A stretch of DNA of 64,000 nt from Chryseobacterium lacus. Its GTDB lineage: Bacteria > Bacteroidota > Bacteroidia > Flavobacteriales > Weeksellaceae. Numbering within the stretch: the stretch's first letter is position 1; every line of letters starts with the position of its first letter. Shown here piece after piece: positions 17,701 to 26,534 of the stretch. A program made the translations under genes and the position numbers. The DNA is taken from contig NZ_QPIE01000006.1 of assembly GCF_003336205.1 (NCBI RefSeq), forward strand, positions 175,830-239,829, read 5' to 3'. A model generated the notes under the pieces. It was not told the DNA's origin, did not search any database, and saw only the letters and a program-made list of their open reading frames with translations.

Positions 17701-18734
17701 TACGCCCCATTTTTATTGGCCAATTGACCGCACGCTGCATCAATATCTCCGCCCCTGCTTCTCCGAATCAATACATTGATTCCTGCTTTTTCCAATTCCC
17801 GGACATATTTTTCTTCTGCTTTGATACTGCGGTGATCAAATTTTCCTTCTCCGATTGGATTATATTGAATCAGGTTCACCTTTGACGGTACTTTTCTACA
17901 ATATTTAATAAGTGCTCTTATGTCTTCATCCTTGTCATTAATTCCGCCCCAGACACAATATTCAAAAGTAATTTGTGATCCGGTTTTGGAATACCAATAT
18001 TGCAGCGATTCCATAATCTCGGTTAAAGGAAATTTTGAAGAAAAAGGCATAATATCGTTTCTGGTTTCCTCTATTGCGGAGTGAAGAGATACCGCAAGTT
18101 TCACCTTCAGTTCTTCATCGGCCAGCATTTTAATCATTTTAGGAATTCCGGAGGTAGAAACAGTAATTCTACGTGGTGACATTCCCAAACCTTCAGGTTC
18201 TGTGATTTTTCTGATGGCTTCTACGACATTTTTATAATTCATCATCGGCTCGCCCATTCCCATGAATACGATATTTGAAAGCGGACGATTGAAATATAAT
18301 TTACTTTGTCTGTCAATTAATGCTACCTGATCTACAATTTCCGCAACCTCCAGATTCCGCATTCTTTTGAGTTTTGCCGTAGCACAAAATTCACAGTTCA
18401 GAGAACAACCAACCTGAGAAGAAACGCACGCTGTGCTGCGGGTTTCCGTCGGTATCAAAACAGATTCCACCAGCAAACCGTCATGAAGTTTCACTCCATT
18501 TTTGATGGTTCCGTCTGAAGATTTCTGCAATTGATCTACAGAAACTGGATTGATGGTAAAATCTTTGGAAAGCTGATCTCTCAGATCTTTTGAGATATTC
18601 GTCATTTCATCAATCGAATGCAGATTCTTGCTCCAAAGCCAGTCGTAGATCTGCTTTGCGCGAAAAGGTTTCTCTCCCAAAGTTTCAAAATAAGCTTTGA
18701 GTTCGTCCAATGATAAAGTTCTGATATCTTTCAT
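17700..18734 (-). CDS. rlmN: 23S rRNA (adenine(2503)-C2)-methyltransferase
   Basis: Radical SAM methyltransferase that methylates C2 of A2503 in 23S rRNA and, in this family, A37 of some tRNAs. The 344-residue protein has the radical SAM cluster CSLNCEFC, a GMGEPMMNYKNV segment, STSGIP, and a C-terminal catalytic cysteine in GGDIDAACGQLA; the second essential cysteine is in RSTACVSSQVGC. It is the first gene of the rlmN-DUF1275-propeller unit, with one-base overlap to the next. A long hairpin lies 14 bp upstream of its ATG, discussed separately. Assignment is secure. Confidence 0.96.
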   Translation of the reverse strand: MKDIRTLSLDELKAYFETLGEKPFRAKQIYDWLWSKNLHSIDEMTNISKDLRDQLSKDFTINPVSVDQLQKSSDGTIKNGVKLHDGLLVESVLIPTETRSTACVSSQVGCSLNCEFCATAKLKRMRNLEVAEIVDQVALIDRQSKLYFNRPLSNIVFMGMGEPMMNYKNVVEAIRKITEPEGLGMSPRRITVSTSGIPKMIKMLADEELKVKLAVSLHSAIEETRNDIMPFSSKFPLTEIMESLQYWYSKTGSQITFEYCVWGGINDKDEDIRALIKYCRKVPSKVNLIQYNPIGEGKFDHRSIKAEEKYVRELEKAGINVLIRRSRGGDIDAACGQLANKNGA

Positions 18735-18748
18735 TTTAAAATCAAGAA

Positions 18749-18789
18749 GAGCAAAGAATAATTTCGTTTCGGAAAATTATTCTTTGCTC
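18749..18789 (-). terminator. long hairpin between queA and rlmN
   Basis: Perfect 16-bp stem (GAGCAAAGAATAATTT with its complement) and 9-base loop, starting 6 bp after the queA stop and ending 14 bp before the rlmN ATG. On the minus strand it is followed by TTCTTGATTTT, a moderate U tract. It may end queA transcription or act as a leader element of rlmN. Confidence 0.6.
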
Positions 18790-18795
18790 AGTTTT

Positions 18796-19845
18796 TTACA
18801 GAATCAGCATTGCATCGCCGAAAGAGTAAAATTTGTATTCGTTTTTAATGGCTTCTTCATAAGCGTGCATCAAAAAATCTTTCCCGGCAAAAGCCGCTAC
18901 CATCATAAGGAGTGTTGATTTCGGTGTATGGAAATTGGTAATCATTGCGTTGGCAACTCCAAAATCATGAGGCGGGAAAATAAATTTATTAGTCCATCCG
19001 TGATAAGGCCCGATTTTTCTGTTTGAAGAAACTGACGTTTCGATCGCCCGCATCGTGGTGGTTCCTACTGCGCAAACTCTGCGACCTTCTTCTACTGCTT
19101 TATTGATAATGTCAGCATTTTTCTGATCGATGATGGCTTCTTCAGACTCCATTTTATGTTTGCTTAAATCTTCCACTTCGATAGGATTGAAGGTTCCTAA
19201 ACCAACGTGCAGCGTAATTTCGGCAAAATCAATTCCTTTAATTTCCATCCTTTTCATCAGATGTTTAGAGAAATGGAGACCTGCAGTGGGCGCTGCTACC
19301 GCACCTTCGTGTTTAGCATAGATGGTTTGATAACGTTCAGCATCTTCGGGTTCCACTTCTCTTTTCAAATATTTTGGAAGCGGAGTTTCTCCAAGCTCTT
19401 TCAATTTGGCGCGAAATTCTTCATAACTCCCGTCATACAGAAATCTCAACGTTCTTCCCCGCGAAGTTGTATTATCTATTACTTCTGCAACCAGAGATTC
19501 ATCCGGAGTGAAGAAAAGCTTATTTCCAATTCTTATTTTTCTTGCAGGATCTACTAATACATCCCAAACGCGCGTTTCTTTGTCCAGTTCTCTTAGTAAA
19601 AAAACCTCAATTTTTGCGCCGGTTTTTTCCTTATTTCCATAAAGTCTGGCAGGGAAAACTTTGGTATTATTAAAAATAAACAGGTCTTTCTCGTCGAAAT
19701 AATCTACTACATCTTTAAAAAGTTTATGTTCTATGGTTTGAGTATCGCGGTGTAGCACCATGAGTCTTGCATCGTCCCGATGTTCGGCAGGATGTTCAGC
19801 CAGAAGGTGTTCCGGCAAATCGAAATTGAAATGAGATGTTTTCAT
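18796..19845 (-). CDS. queA: tRNA preQ1(34) S-adenosylmethionine ribosyltransferase-isomerase
   Basis: Queuosine pathway enzyme: it transfers the ribosyl part of SAM to preQ1 in tRNA anticodon position 34, making epoxyqueuosine. The 349-residue length fits. Conserved stretches seen are [21 protein letters not shown] at the start, [27 protein letters not shown]-type ([17 protein letters not shown]), [11 protein letters not shown] and [18 protein letters not shown] near the end. It has its own promoter (TTG-N20-TATCTTTG) and a hairpin after the stop. No other queuosine genes are in the window. Confidence 0.96.
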   Translation of the reverse strand: MKTSHFNFDLPEHLLAEHPAEHRDDARLMVLHRDTQTIEHKLFKDVVDYFDEKDLFIFNNTKVFPARLYGNKEKTGAKIEVFLLRELDKETRVWDVLVDPARKIRIGNKLFFTPDESLVAEVIDNTTSRGRTLRFLYDGSYEEFRAKLKELGETPLPKYLKREVEPEDAERYQTIYAKHEGAVAAPTAGLHFSKHLMKRMEIKGIDFAEITLHVGLGTFNPIEVEDLSKHKMESEEAIIDQKNADIINKAVEEGRRVCAVGTTTMRAIETSVSSNRKIGPYHGWTNKFIFPPHDFGVANAMITNFHTPKSTLLMMVAAFAGKDFLMHAYEEAIKNEYKFYSFGDAMLIL

Positions 19846-19884
19846 TGATAAAATTTACGGATTTTATATTAAAATTTGAATTTG

Positions 19885-19915
19885 CAAAGATACGGCTATA
19901 AAAAGGGAAAGTCAA
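19885..19915 (-). promoter_or_regulatory. queA promoter (TTG-N20-TATCTTTG)
   Basis: Minus-strand TTG (19913-19915) and TATCTTTG (19885-19892), 20 bp apart, the best full Bacteroidota promoter in the window; about 40 bp before the ATG. Confidence 0.7.
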
Positions 19916-19918
19916 GTG

Positions 19919-20554
19919 CTACTTCAAGAACGGAGAAACATCAAAAAAAATATCTTCTTCCTTGCAATTAAATTCGTTAAGCATTACCACTCCATTCATT
20001 TCCGTTATTACCGACTTTAATTGATAAAACTGTGAAGGAATTTCTTTCATCAACGCATCATAAAAATATAAATGTATATTCATGCTTAAATCCATAAACC
20101 TGAACTTCTGTATTGGAATTTTACTTGCTACGAGATCTATTTTTAGCCTTACACGTGGTTTTTTCTTTCCTTTCTTGCTATATAATGATACGTTGTAAGA
20201 TAAATTATCTATTTTCTCAACAATTACATCTTTTACAATGAATTCATCTTCGTATTCTTTAATTGTGGAGAAATTGATCAACGAGAGTGGTTTATTCAAA
20301 TTATTACGATCAAAATTCCAAAAAACATTATGCTCTGTATCGTAGATAAAGAGATTTTTGCCATAGCTAAATTTATAATCATAAGCCTGGATAGTAGAAT
20401 CTCTGCTGTTTATGTAAATATAATTAGTTCTTTTATTTCCTTTGTAAGGACCTTTTAACTGTGTTTCAAATTCTGTACACTTATAATTGAAAGAATATCC
20501 TTGCGAGAAAAGTATCCAAGGGTACATGAGGAATATCAATAAAACATTTTTCAT
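19919..20554 (-). CDS. secreted hypothetical protein, paralog A
   Basis: A 211-residue exported protein: signal peptide ending ILFSQ, then GYSFNYKCTEFETQLKGP. No domain recognised; predicted beta-rich with basic patches (KKGKKKPRVRLKI). Its mature start closely resembles that of the gene directly upstream (QSYSFDYEITSMREQIKSP), and both contain aligned elements such as YINSRDSTI / YINSKVPGI and FIYDTEHNVFWNF / LLYDDNRKILHYF, so the two arose by duplication. Only three bases separate them. Function unknown; a periplasmic or surface role is inferred from the signal peptide. Confidence 0.8.
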   Translation of the reverse strand: MKNVLLIFLMYPWILFSQGYSFNYKCTEFETQLKGPYKGNKRTNYIYINSRDSTIQAYDYKFSYGKNLFIYDTEHNVFWNFDRNNLNKPLSLINFSTIKEYEDEFIVKDVIVEKIDNLSYNVSLYSKKGKKKPRVRLKIDLVASKIPIQKFRFMDLSMNIHLYFYDALMKEIPSQFYQLKSVITEMNGVVMLNEFNCKEEDIFFDVSPFLK

Positions 20555-20557
20555 GCT

Positions 20558-21271
20558 TCAATCTTTAAATTTCGACATTAGCTTACGGGTTCTTTTTGTG
20601 TCCGGCAATGTTACTGTAAACTCTGTTTTCACTGCCTCATTTACCACATGAAAAGTGGAACCCGGAACATATTGCTTTACATATTCTTTAAAAAAGTAAT
20701 TCTTTTCCGGATCTAAATTTACTTTCAAACTGCTGATCATTTTTTTGGTAAGATTACTTGCCCCATCAAAAGACAATAAATCATGAGTAAGATCATCATC
20801 ACTTTCTTCTATATTTAGATACAGTTTATATTTATTATCTGTGACTTCCGCAATGATTTCATAAACATTATGCTTAATTTTTCTTACATGAACTTTGCCG
20901 TCGAAAGCACCAACTTTTTTTGGGTACTTAAATCTATTCGAGCGGAGATAATGCAAATCCGGATGCTTTTCATTTCTGCCTTGCTTCACTTCAAAATAAT
21001 GTAATATTTTACGGTTATCATCGTAGAGCAGTGCTTCATGACCCTCTTTTCCATATACTTTATAGATGGAAAGAGATATACCTGGAACTTTAGAATTGAT
21101 ATATCTTTTTGAAGGCACTGAATCTCCAAAAAACCATGAACGGTCAGTAGGTGATTTGATTTGTTCTCTCATAGAAGTTATTTCATAATCAAATGAATAG
21201 CTTTGAGCAAGACAGATTGCGCTCCAACAAAATAATATTATGCAACTAATTTTGAGAAAAAATATATTCAT
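20558..21271 (-). CDS. secreted hypothetical protein, paralog B
   Basis: A 237-residue exported protein with a signal peptide (IICLAQ-type end, CWSAICLAQ) and the same N-terminal pattern as its downstream neighbour. The identity between the two falls off after the first third, but the order of beta segments and spacing is kept. It is the second gene of a probable operon starting at the S9 peptidase gene, 14 bp downstream of it. No enzyme motif. The pair could act as a secreted complex; this is inference from tandem duplication only. Confidence 0.8.
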   Translation of the reverse strand: MNIFFLKISCIILFCWSAICLAQSYSFDYEITSMREQIKSPTDRSWFFGDSVPSKRYINSKVPGISLSIYKVYGKEGHEALLYDDNRKILHYFEVKQGRNEKHPDLHYLRSNRFKYPKKVGAFDGKVHVRKIKHNVYEIIAEVTDNKYKLYLNIEESDDDLTHDLLSFDGASNLTKKMISSLKVNLDPEKNYFFKEYVKQYVPGSTFHVVNEAVKTEFTVTLPDTKRTRKLMSKFKD

Positions 21272-21285
21272 TTAGTACAGGGTTG

Positions 21286-23280
21286 TTACAAAGTTTCCTT
21301 CAGCCAATCAAAAAATTCTCTTTGCCAAACCAGTGCGTTATGAGGATTTAAAACCCAATGGTTTTCGTTCGGATAATAAAGGAATTTGGATTTCAAGCCT
21401 TTCAATCTCGCAGTCTGGAACGCCTGATTTCCCTGTTCATACGGAACCCGGAAATCCAAACCGCCCTGAATAATCATGATGGGTGTATTCCATTTGTCGG
21501 TGAAATTGCTCGGATTAAAATCTGTATATGCTCGTGGTGTTGGCTGATCCCAAGGTGCGCCGATGTCCCAATTGGCAAAAAATAATTCTTCGGTAGTTCC
21601 GTACCATGATTTCATATCGAACAGCCCGTTATGGGAAATAAAAGTTTTGAAACGGTTTTCGTGCATTCCTGCCAACATATAAACACTGTATCCACCGTAG
21701 CTGGCTCCTACAGCGCCCATTCTGTCGCCGTCCACAAAAGGTAAAGTCTTGGCAAAATCTGCTGCTGACAAATAATCCTGAATGGCCTGTCCGCCCCAAT
21801 CACCGGAAATCTGCTCATTCCATTGCGTTCCCCAACCCGGCATTCCTCTTCTGTTGGGAGCTACCACGATGTATCCTTGTGCTGCCATCAACGCAAGATT
21901 CCATCTTGTGCTGAAAAACTGTGTCAATGCGGATTGCGGCCCACCCTGACAATACAGCAACGTTGGATATTTTTTATTTGGGTCAAAATTTGGCGGATAC
22001 ACAAACCATACGCCCATTTCTTTTCCATCGGTGGTTTTCACCATTTTTAATTCTGAACGGGAAGGTGTTATGGAAGCGTAATTTTCTTTATTAACCTCTG
22101 TTATCTGTTTCATTTTGCCGTTTTTGATGTTGACAGCAAAAAGGTCAGCATTATGATTATAATCTGTTCGGGTGACGATTATTTCAGATTTATTCTGAAG
22201 AAGCAATTCATTCACATCAAAATCACCACGAGTCAGTTGCGATATTTTCTTAGTTTTAGGATCTAATGAAAAAAGTTGTTTGGTTCCCCGATACGCAGCA
22301 CTGAAATAGATTTCTTTGGAATTGTTTCCCCACTTTAAACTTCCGGTAACACTTTCGTCCCAATTTTCAGTAAGGTTGGTTTTTGTGCCGGTTTTCCACT
22401 CGATTATTTTAATATCATTTTTATCTGCTTCGTATCCGTCTCTTTTCATGGAAGTGTACATCAGATATTTACCGTCCGGACTGAAAATCGGGTGATTATC
22501 ATACCCTTTATTTTCTTCGGTAAGATTTTTTACAGTACCTGAAGTCAGATGATATGCAAAAATATCCGTATTGGTAGTGGTTACATATTCTTTTCCGCTG
22601 AAAGGTTTTACTACATACAGAAGTTGCTCCGAATCCGGGCTCCAAGTAAAATCTTCCGCGCCGCCAAAAGGTTTCTGTGGAGAATCCCACGATTTTCCTT
22701 CCAATAAATCAATGGCAGCGGATGAAGGCTGAGCTGTATTCACGACAAACAAATGATTGTATTTCCCTTCATTCCATGTGTCCCAATGCCGGTGATTGAG
22801 ATCTGTATAAATTTGCGCAGTAGATTTTGGAGTATCTTTATATTTATCTTTTCCGTATACAGTTTCTACCTGAACTTCCTTGCTGAACGCTATTTTTTTG
22901 CCGTCCGGAGAAATTTTTATGAGATCAGCTTTGCCAATCGTATAAAACTCAGTCCATGTTTTGCCTGAATCGGAGGAAATATAAATTTTCTCGCCTTCTT
23001 TTGCATACAATCCGTTTTTATCCCACTGAATCAGCGATTTTTTACCAAGATCAACCTCTACAGCGGTATTATTTTTCAGGTTAAGAAAATAATTTTTGCT
23101 GTCCGATTTTTCAGTTTTCAAATCGGTTTTGCTGATTTTATAGAACAGAGAAGCCTGGTCAGGCGCCGTCGCTGCGACACTTAATCGGTTTAGTTTCCAT
23201 AATTTTTCCGGGGTCATTACGTTTTGAGCATTCATCATCAAAGAAGCCGTGATGGCTAACAAGCTGTATTTAATCTTCAT
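21286..23280 (-). CDS. S9 family prolyl oligopeptidase-type peptidase
   Basis: Secreted serine peptidase of 664 residues cleaving short peptides. A signal peptide (SLMMNAQ) is followed by a beta-propeller with TolB/WD-type blocks (SPDGKKIAFS, SPDSEQLLYV, FSPDGKYLMYTS) up to about 400, then an alpha/beta hydrolase domain. The nucleophile is in GASYGGYS, the acid in QGGLDFRVP and the histidine in NENHWV, in proper order. Related enzymes include DPP IV- and acylaminoacyl-type peptidases; exact specificity is not readable. It heads a unit with the two paralogous secreted proteins downstream. No T9SS tail is present, so it is probably periplasmic. Confidence 0.94.
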   Translation of the reverse strand: MKIKYSLLAITASLMMNAQNVMTPEKLWKLNRLSVAATAPDQASLFYKISKTDLKTEKSDSKNYFLNLKNNTAVEVDLGKKSLIQWDKNGLYAKEGEKIYISSDSGKTWTEFYTIGKADLIKISPDGKKIAFSKEVQVETVYGKDKYKDTPKSTAQIYTDLNHRHWDTWNEGKYNHLFVVNTAQPSSAAIDLLEGKSWDSPQKPFGGAEDFTWSPDSEQLLYVVKPFSGKEYVTTTNTDIFAYHLTSGTVKNLTEENKGYDNHPIFSPDGKYLMYTSMKRDGYEADKNDIKIIEWKTGTKTNLTENWDESVTGSLKWGNNSKEIYFSAAYRGTKQLFSLDPKTKKISQLTRGDFDVNELLLQNKSEIIVTRTDYNHNADLFAVNIKNGKMKQITEVNKENYASITPSRSELKMVKTTDGKEMGVWFVYPPNFDPNKKYPTLLYCQGGPQSALTQFFSTRWNLALMAAQGYIVVAPNRRGMPGWGTQWNEQISGDWGGQAIQDYLSAADFAKTLPFVDGDRMGAVGASYGGYSVYMLAGMHENRFKTFISHNGLFDMKSWYGTTEELFFANWDIGAPWDQPTPRAYTDFNPSNFTDKWNTPIMIIQGGLDFRVPYEQGNQAFQTARLKGLKSKFLYYPNENHWVLNPHNALVWQREFFDWLKETL

Positions 23281-23375
23281 ACTGTTTTATTGAAAAGTGT
23301 AAAAATATTAATTTAAAATCAAGTGGAAAGATAATGAGAATAAAAAGCACGTTTAAATGCAGTTTAATAATCAAA

Positions 23376-23403
23376 AAAACCTTCCGTTTTTCGGGAAGGT
23401 TTT
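23376..23403 (-). terminator. terminator after two small membrane genes
   Basis: AAAACCTTCC/GGAAGGTTTT stem, 8-base loop; T-run on the minus strand (A7 on plus), 27 bp past the stop of the 83-aa gene. Confidence 0.75.
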
Positions 23404-23429
23404 ATCAAAAAACAGTTAGGATTTAATAT

Positions 23430-23681
23430 TTATTGAGGGTTCTTTTTAAGGGTTTTCATGTAAAGGCGAATCAATAAATATAATACAGCTGCAATATTTA
23501 TCGCTAAAAGACCGGCGAAAATAATACCACCGCCCAATGATAAATACAATTTTAAATCATCTTTCAAAACGATGCTTTCCTTTATATTATTGATATTGAG
23601 AAAGATAACCAGAACATACATAATACTCGTAATCAATATTGCGGGAAGAGCAAAATAGTGTAATTTTATTTTTGTGGACAT
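23430..23681 (-). CDS. small membrane protein, 83 aa
   Basis: Predicted two-helix membrane protein (ALPAILITSIMYVLVIFLNI and LGGGIIFAGLLAINIAAVLYLLI) with short charged ends. No family recognised. It follows another small membrane gene by 27 bp on the same strand and ends in a clear terminator, so the two form a mini-operon. Size and composition match small immunity-like or cofactor membrane proteins, but nothing more can be said. Confidence 0.7.
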   Translation of the reverse strand: MSTKIKLHYFALPAILITSIMYVLVIFLNINNIKESIVLKDDLKLYLSLGGGIIFAGLLAINIAAVLYLLIRLYMKTLKKNPQ

Positions 23682-23708
23682 ATTTGTTTTATTTCTAAGA
23701 ATGGTAAT

Positions 23709-24005
23709 TTAAAATAACACGAAACCCGCATATACAATGAAAAAAATGTAAAAGAATGGTGCTATAAATACCGTGGATAATCTTGTAGCCGGATTATTTT
23801 TTAGTTGTGAGAAATTCTTAAAAAATAAAAATAATCCATACAACAGTAAAGGAAGGGAAATCCAAGCCAACCATTCAATATTGATAAAATGGGCGAGGCC
23901 AACGATGACGTAACACGCAACATTTAAAAATCCTATTAAATTTGAAATGTGTTTTAGGTGGTTATTTCCTGAACTGATCTTATCTTCCATATTTACATTT
24001 AACAT
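23709..24005 (-). CDS. small membrane protein, 98 aa
   Basis: Predicted three-helix membrane protein (IGFLNVACYVIVGLAHFI, WLAWISLPLLLYGLFLFF, VFIAPFFYIFFIVYAGFVLF) joined by short polar loops. The ORF's first Met may be upstream of the true start; the Met six codons in (MEDKISSG) is equally plausible. First gene of a two-gene unit with the 83-aa membrane protein. No recognised family or partner. Confidence 0.7.
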   Translation of the reverse strand: MLNVNMEDKISSGNNHLKHISNLIGFLNVACYVIVGLAHFINIEWLAWISLPLLLYGLFLFFKNFSQLKNNPATRLSTVFIAPFFYIFFIVYAGFVLF

Positions 24006-24050
24006 TAAAGATTAGCAATTATTCAGCTCAAATATATAAAAAAACAAAAA

Positions 24051-24073
24051 AACCTTCCGTTTCGGAAAGGCTT
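24051..24073 (-). terminator. terminator of thioredoxin-like gene
   Basis: Stem-loop around CCTTCCG-TTT-CGGAAAGG with one bulge; on the minus strand followed by seven or more T residues. Confidence 0.65.
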
Positions 24074-24089
24074 TCGTGAGTAATTTCAA

Positions 24090-24680
24090 TTATTCCGATT
24101 TTTCTTTCGGTGTCAGTAGAGGCATAATGTGTTTTCTCATCAGTGGCCGGTGATCTTTCCAATCCGCTCCTTCAGGATTATCTTTGTATGATGTTACCAT
24201 CTGTACCTCTCCTTTGGTATTTAAAACAAAAAATTTCGACATGCTATCAATAACTTCAAACTGGGGTGGCGTAATCCCCTTCAGGAATTCATTGTATTTT
24301 TTTCCTCTGCCGCGTTTTTCATAATCCTTAATGATCAGTATTTTGGCGTTGGGATAATCTTTCCATACGTAATCTTTAGCTAAAAGAGTCCTGCGATCAT
24401 TTTCTTTATCTACTAATAGAATATAAAAATCTACATCAAAATGCTTTTCTAATGCCATATGCGCCGGGAGATGGTGCAAGCACGGAGCGCACCATCTTGC
24501 AAAACTGACCAAAACCGTATTGGGTTTCTCTGAGTTTCTGGCCAGATATTTTACATCCTCTGCATCCACACGATACAGATCCTCAAAATAGGATTTCTGT
24601 ATATTGCATTTTTCAATTGCATTTTGGGAAAATACAAGAACAGGAATAACACACAGAATTAAAAAAACTGTTCTAGACAT
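24090..24680 (-). CDS. secreted thioredoxin-like protein
   Basis: A 196-residue exported thioredoxin-fold protein. Signal peptide ends VLVFSQ; the active site is WCAPC in VSFARWCAPCLHHLP, followed by the FYILLVDKEND strand and a conserved-looking PPQFEVIDS segment that supplies the cis-proline. Periplasmic proteins of this kind reduce or isomerise disulfides in client proteins. No redox partner such as DsbD is adjacent; its neighbours are a small membrane pair and, divergently, xth. Specific role unknown. Confidence 0.87.
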   Translation of the reverse strand: MSRTVFLILCVIPVLVFSQNAIEKCNIQKSYFEDLYRVDAEDVKYLARNSEKPNTVLVSFARWCAPCLHHLPAHMALEKHFDVDFYILLVDKENDRRTLLAKDYVWKDYPNAKILIIKDYEKRGRGKKYNEFLKGITPPQFEVIDSMSKFFVLNTKGEVQMVTSYKDNPEGADWKDHRPLMRKHIMPLLTPKEKSE

Positions 24681-24694
24681 AATAGACCCTTATA

Positions 24695-24851
24695 ATGAAT
24701 AAACAATTCAAATTTATGAATAAAGCAATACATTTACAAATTAGAGATTTCAATCCTAGTCAATACCAAGATTATTAACCTTACTATTAAAGATTCATTG
24801 AAAGAAGAAATTAGATCCTTAAGAAAAAAGCTGGAAGAAAAATCAAAATGA
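24695..24851 (+). pseudogene. frameshifted remnant of a small coiled-coil gene
   Basis: An ATG at 24695 opens a 27-codon frame (MNKQFKFMNKAIHLQ...) that stops at 24778. In the next frame the sequence continues as IINLTIKDSLKEEIRSLR and KKLEEKSK, a typical coiled-coil end, and stops at TGA 24849-24851, overlapping the xth ATG as ATGA. Together they read as one ~52-residue protein broken near 24770. Gene-like codon use and the ATGA coupling suggest a former gene; chance cannot be excluded. Confidence 0.3.
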
Positions 24852-25612
24852 AAATAATAAGTTACAATGTCAACGGCATTCGGGCGGCTTTTACCAAAGA
24901 CTTTTTAGGCTGGCTGAATGCGGCTTCACCAGACATCATCTGCATTCAGGAAAGCAAAGCCGGAAACGACCAGATTGATATCGAAAGTTTTGAGCAGCTA
25001 GGCTATCACAGTTTCTGGCATTCTGCCGTAAGAAAAGGATACAGCGGTGTTGGAATTGCCTCTAAAATACCACCCAAAAGCATTCATTACGGTTGTGGTA
25101 TCGAACAATATGACAACGAAGGCAGAATTCTCCGCGCTGATTTTGAGGATTTCTCCGTCATATCTGTTTATGTTCCTTCCGCTTCCAATATTGAAAGGCT
25201 GGGTTTCAAGCTGGAATTTTGTTATGATTTCCTCCATTATGTAAAAACCCTTCAAAAGGAAATTCCCAATCTTATTATTTCAGGCGATTTTAATATTTGT
25301 CACCAACCTATTGATATTCACAATCCTATTGGCCTTAAAAATACTTCCGGTTTCCTTCCCGTTGAGCGCGAATGGCTTTCCCGTTTCATAGAAGAATGCG
25401 ATCTTACCGACAGTTTCCGATATTTGAATCCAGAATTCCAGCAATTTTCATGGTGGAGTTACCGGCAGAATTCCAGAGCGCGCAACAAAGGTTGGCGGCT
25501 GGACTATCATTTTGTATCCTCATCTTTAAAAACCCGCATCAGCAGAGCATTGATGCTTCCGGAAGTGAAACATTCCGATCATTGTCCCGTTTTCCTTGAA
25601 TTGACACAATAA
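24848..25612 (+). CDS. xth: exodeoxyribonuclease III (AP endonuclease)
   Basis: DNA repair enzyme of 254 residues in the EEP superfamily: it cuts 5' to abasic sites and digests 3' ends, with Mg2+. Motifs are YNVNGIRAA at the start, CIQESKA (metal-binding Glu), YSGVGIASK, SGDFNICH (Asp/Asn), WWSYRQNSRARNKGWRLDY, and SDHCPVFLEL with the catalytic His. All active-site residues are there. The ATG overlaps the end of a degenerate small frame. It is probably transcribed alone. Highly reliable call. Confidence 0.96.
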   Translation: MKIISYNVNGIRAAFTKDFLGWLNAASPDIICIQESKAGNDQIDIESFEQLGYHSFWHSAVRKGYSGVGIASKIPPKSIHYGCGIEQYDNEGRILRADFEDFSVISVYVPSASNIERLGFKLEFCYDFLHYVKTLQKEIPNLIISGDFNICHQPIDIHNPIGLKNTSGFLPVEREWLSRFIEECDLTDSFRYLNPEFQQFSWWSYRQNSRARNKGWRLDYHFVSSSLKTRISRALMLPEVKHSDHCPVFLELTQ

Positions 25613-25639
25613 TTCTACATTTTATTAGTCTTGTAGCAA

Positions 25640-25647
25640 TATATTTG
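25640..25647 (+). promoter_or_regulatory. -7 box upstream of hypothetical gene
   Basis: TATATTTG, exact TAnnTTTG, 29 bp before the ATG at 25677. Confidence 0.4.
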
Positions 25648-25676
25648 ATAATTTTGTTTAAAATGCACTATTTGAA

Positions 25677-26471
25677 ATGCTGATAACCCTAGAAAAATTA
25701 AAAACCGAAATAAAAAACAGTCCACAGGTCGCTAACTCAATACTGGGTTACACGGATCAATGGAAAAGCAGCCATTATAATACATTGGCAACCCTTGTCA
25801 GTGAAAGTCTAATGAAGAGCTCGCTGCTGCAGGGCGAAAAGAAATTCGAACTCGGAAACACCATTTCCGGGATGACACTGAAAAGGTTTTTCGAAGGGCA
25901 AAACTCCGAAACAGCTTCCAATGACCTTCGTTTTCTTAAAACACTGGATAAACTCAGTATTTTTTTAGGCTATCAGGATTTCAATGAATTTATTCAAAAA
26001 AATAAAAATCCTGAAACTCCGATTCATATCCCGGAAACCTTGGTTCATGAAGACCGTATTTATTTTGAAAATATTATTTTGGGATGTGCACGCTGCGAAT
26101 TTGAATTTCTGCAGAAACTTCCGGAAATTAATCTTGATCCACTGAAAGAATTCGTCATCTCAGGAGCTCCTTATCATACCAGAATAGACCGTTACCTTCA
26201 CAAATTGAAAGAGCAGGAATATGTCATCAGTTCCTTGCCCGAATCCAACTATGAAGTTTTTAATCTTGAAATTAAGAACAAAACCAGCCGTTCAGTTGTG
26301 ATTGCTACCAGTGAATTCTGGAACCTCAATTTTATTGATGGAAACGAGGAGCCCCATCACTATCACACCATGAACCAGCAAAATTATTTTCTGAAAAAAG
26401 ATGCTGATGGAAACTGGAAAATCTGGGATAATTACAACCCGAATGTGTGGGATCTGACGGATAAAATCTAA
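25677..26471 (+). CDS. conserved hypothetical protein, 264 aa
   Basis: A 264-residue cytoplasmic protein with no recognised family. The N-terminal ~110 residues are helical with regularly spaced hydrophobics and a stretch (TISGMTLKRFFEGQN...DLRFLKTLDKLSIFLGYQDFNEFIQ) that looks like a compact DNA- or protein-binding helical bundle often seen at the N-terminus of Bacteroidota hypothetical proteins. The C-terminal half is alpha+beta, ending in SEFWNLNF...YHTMNQQNYFLKKDADGNWKIWDNYN, which resembles the sheet of NTF2-like folds. Both are impressions and not assignments. Own promoter and terminator. Confidence 0.75.
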   Translation: MLITLEKLKTEIKNSPQVANSILGYTDQWKSSHYNTLATLVSESLMKSSLLQGEKKFELGNTISGMTLKRFFEGQNSETASNDLRFLKTLDKLSIFLGYQDFNEFIQKNKNPETPIHIPETLVHEDRIYFENIILGCARCEFEFLQKLPEINLDPLKEFVISGAPYHTRIDRYLHKLKEQEYVISSLPESNYEVFNLEIKNKTSRSVVIATSEFWNLNFIDGNEEPHHYHTMNQQNYFLKKDADGNWKIWDNYNPNVWDLTDKI

Positions 26472-26483
26472 TATAAAAGAAAA

Positions 26484-26507
26484 GCTGCCGGTAATTTAAC
26501 CGACAGC
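26484..26507. terminator. bidirectional terminator
   Basis: GCTGCCGGT/ACCGACAGC stem with one C-A mismatch and AATTTA loop, between the convergent hypothetical gene and trxB; T-rich tail on the plus strand. Confidence 0.6.
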
Positions 26508-26534
26508 GTATTTATTTTTAATTCAGAGAGAATA

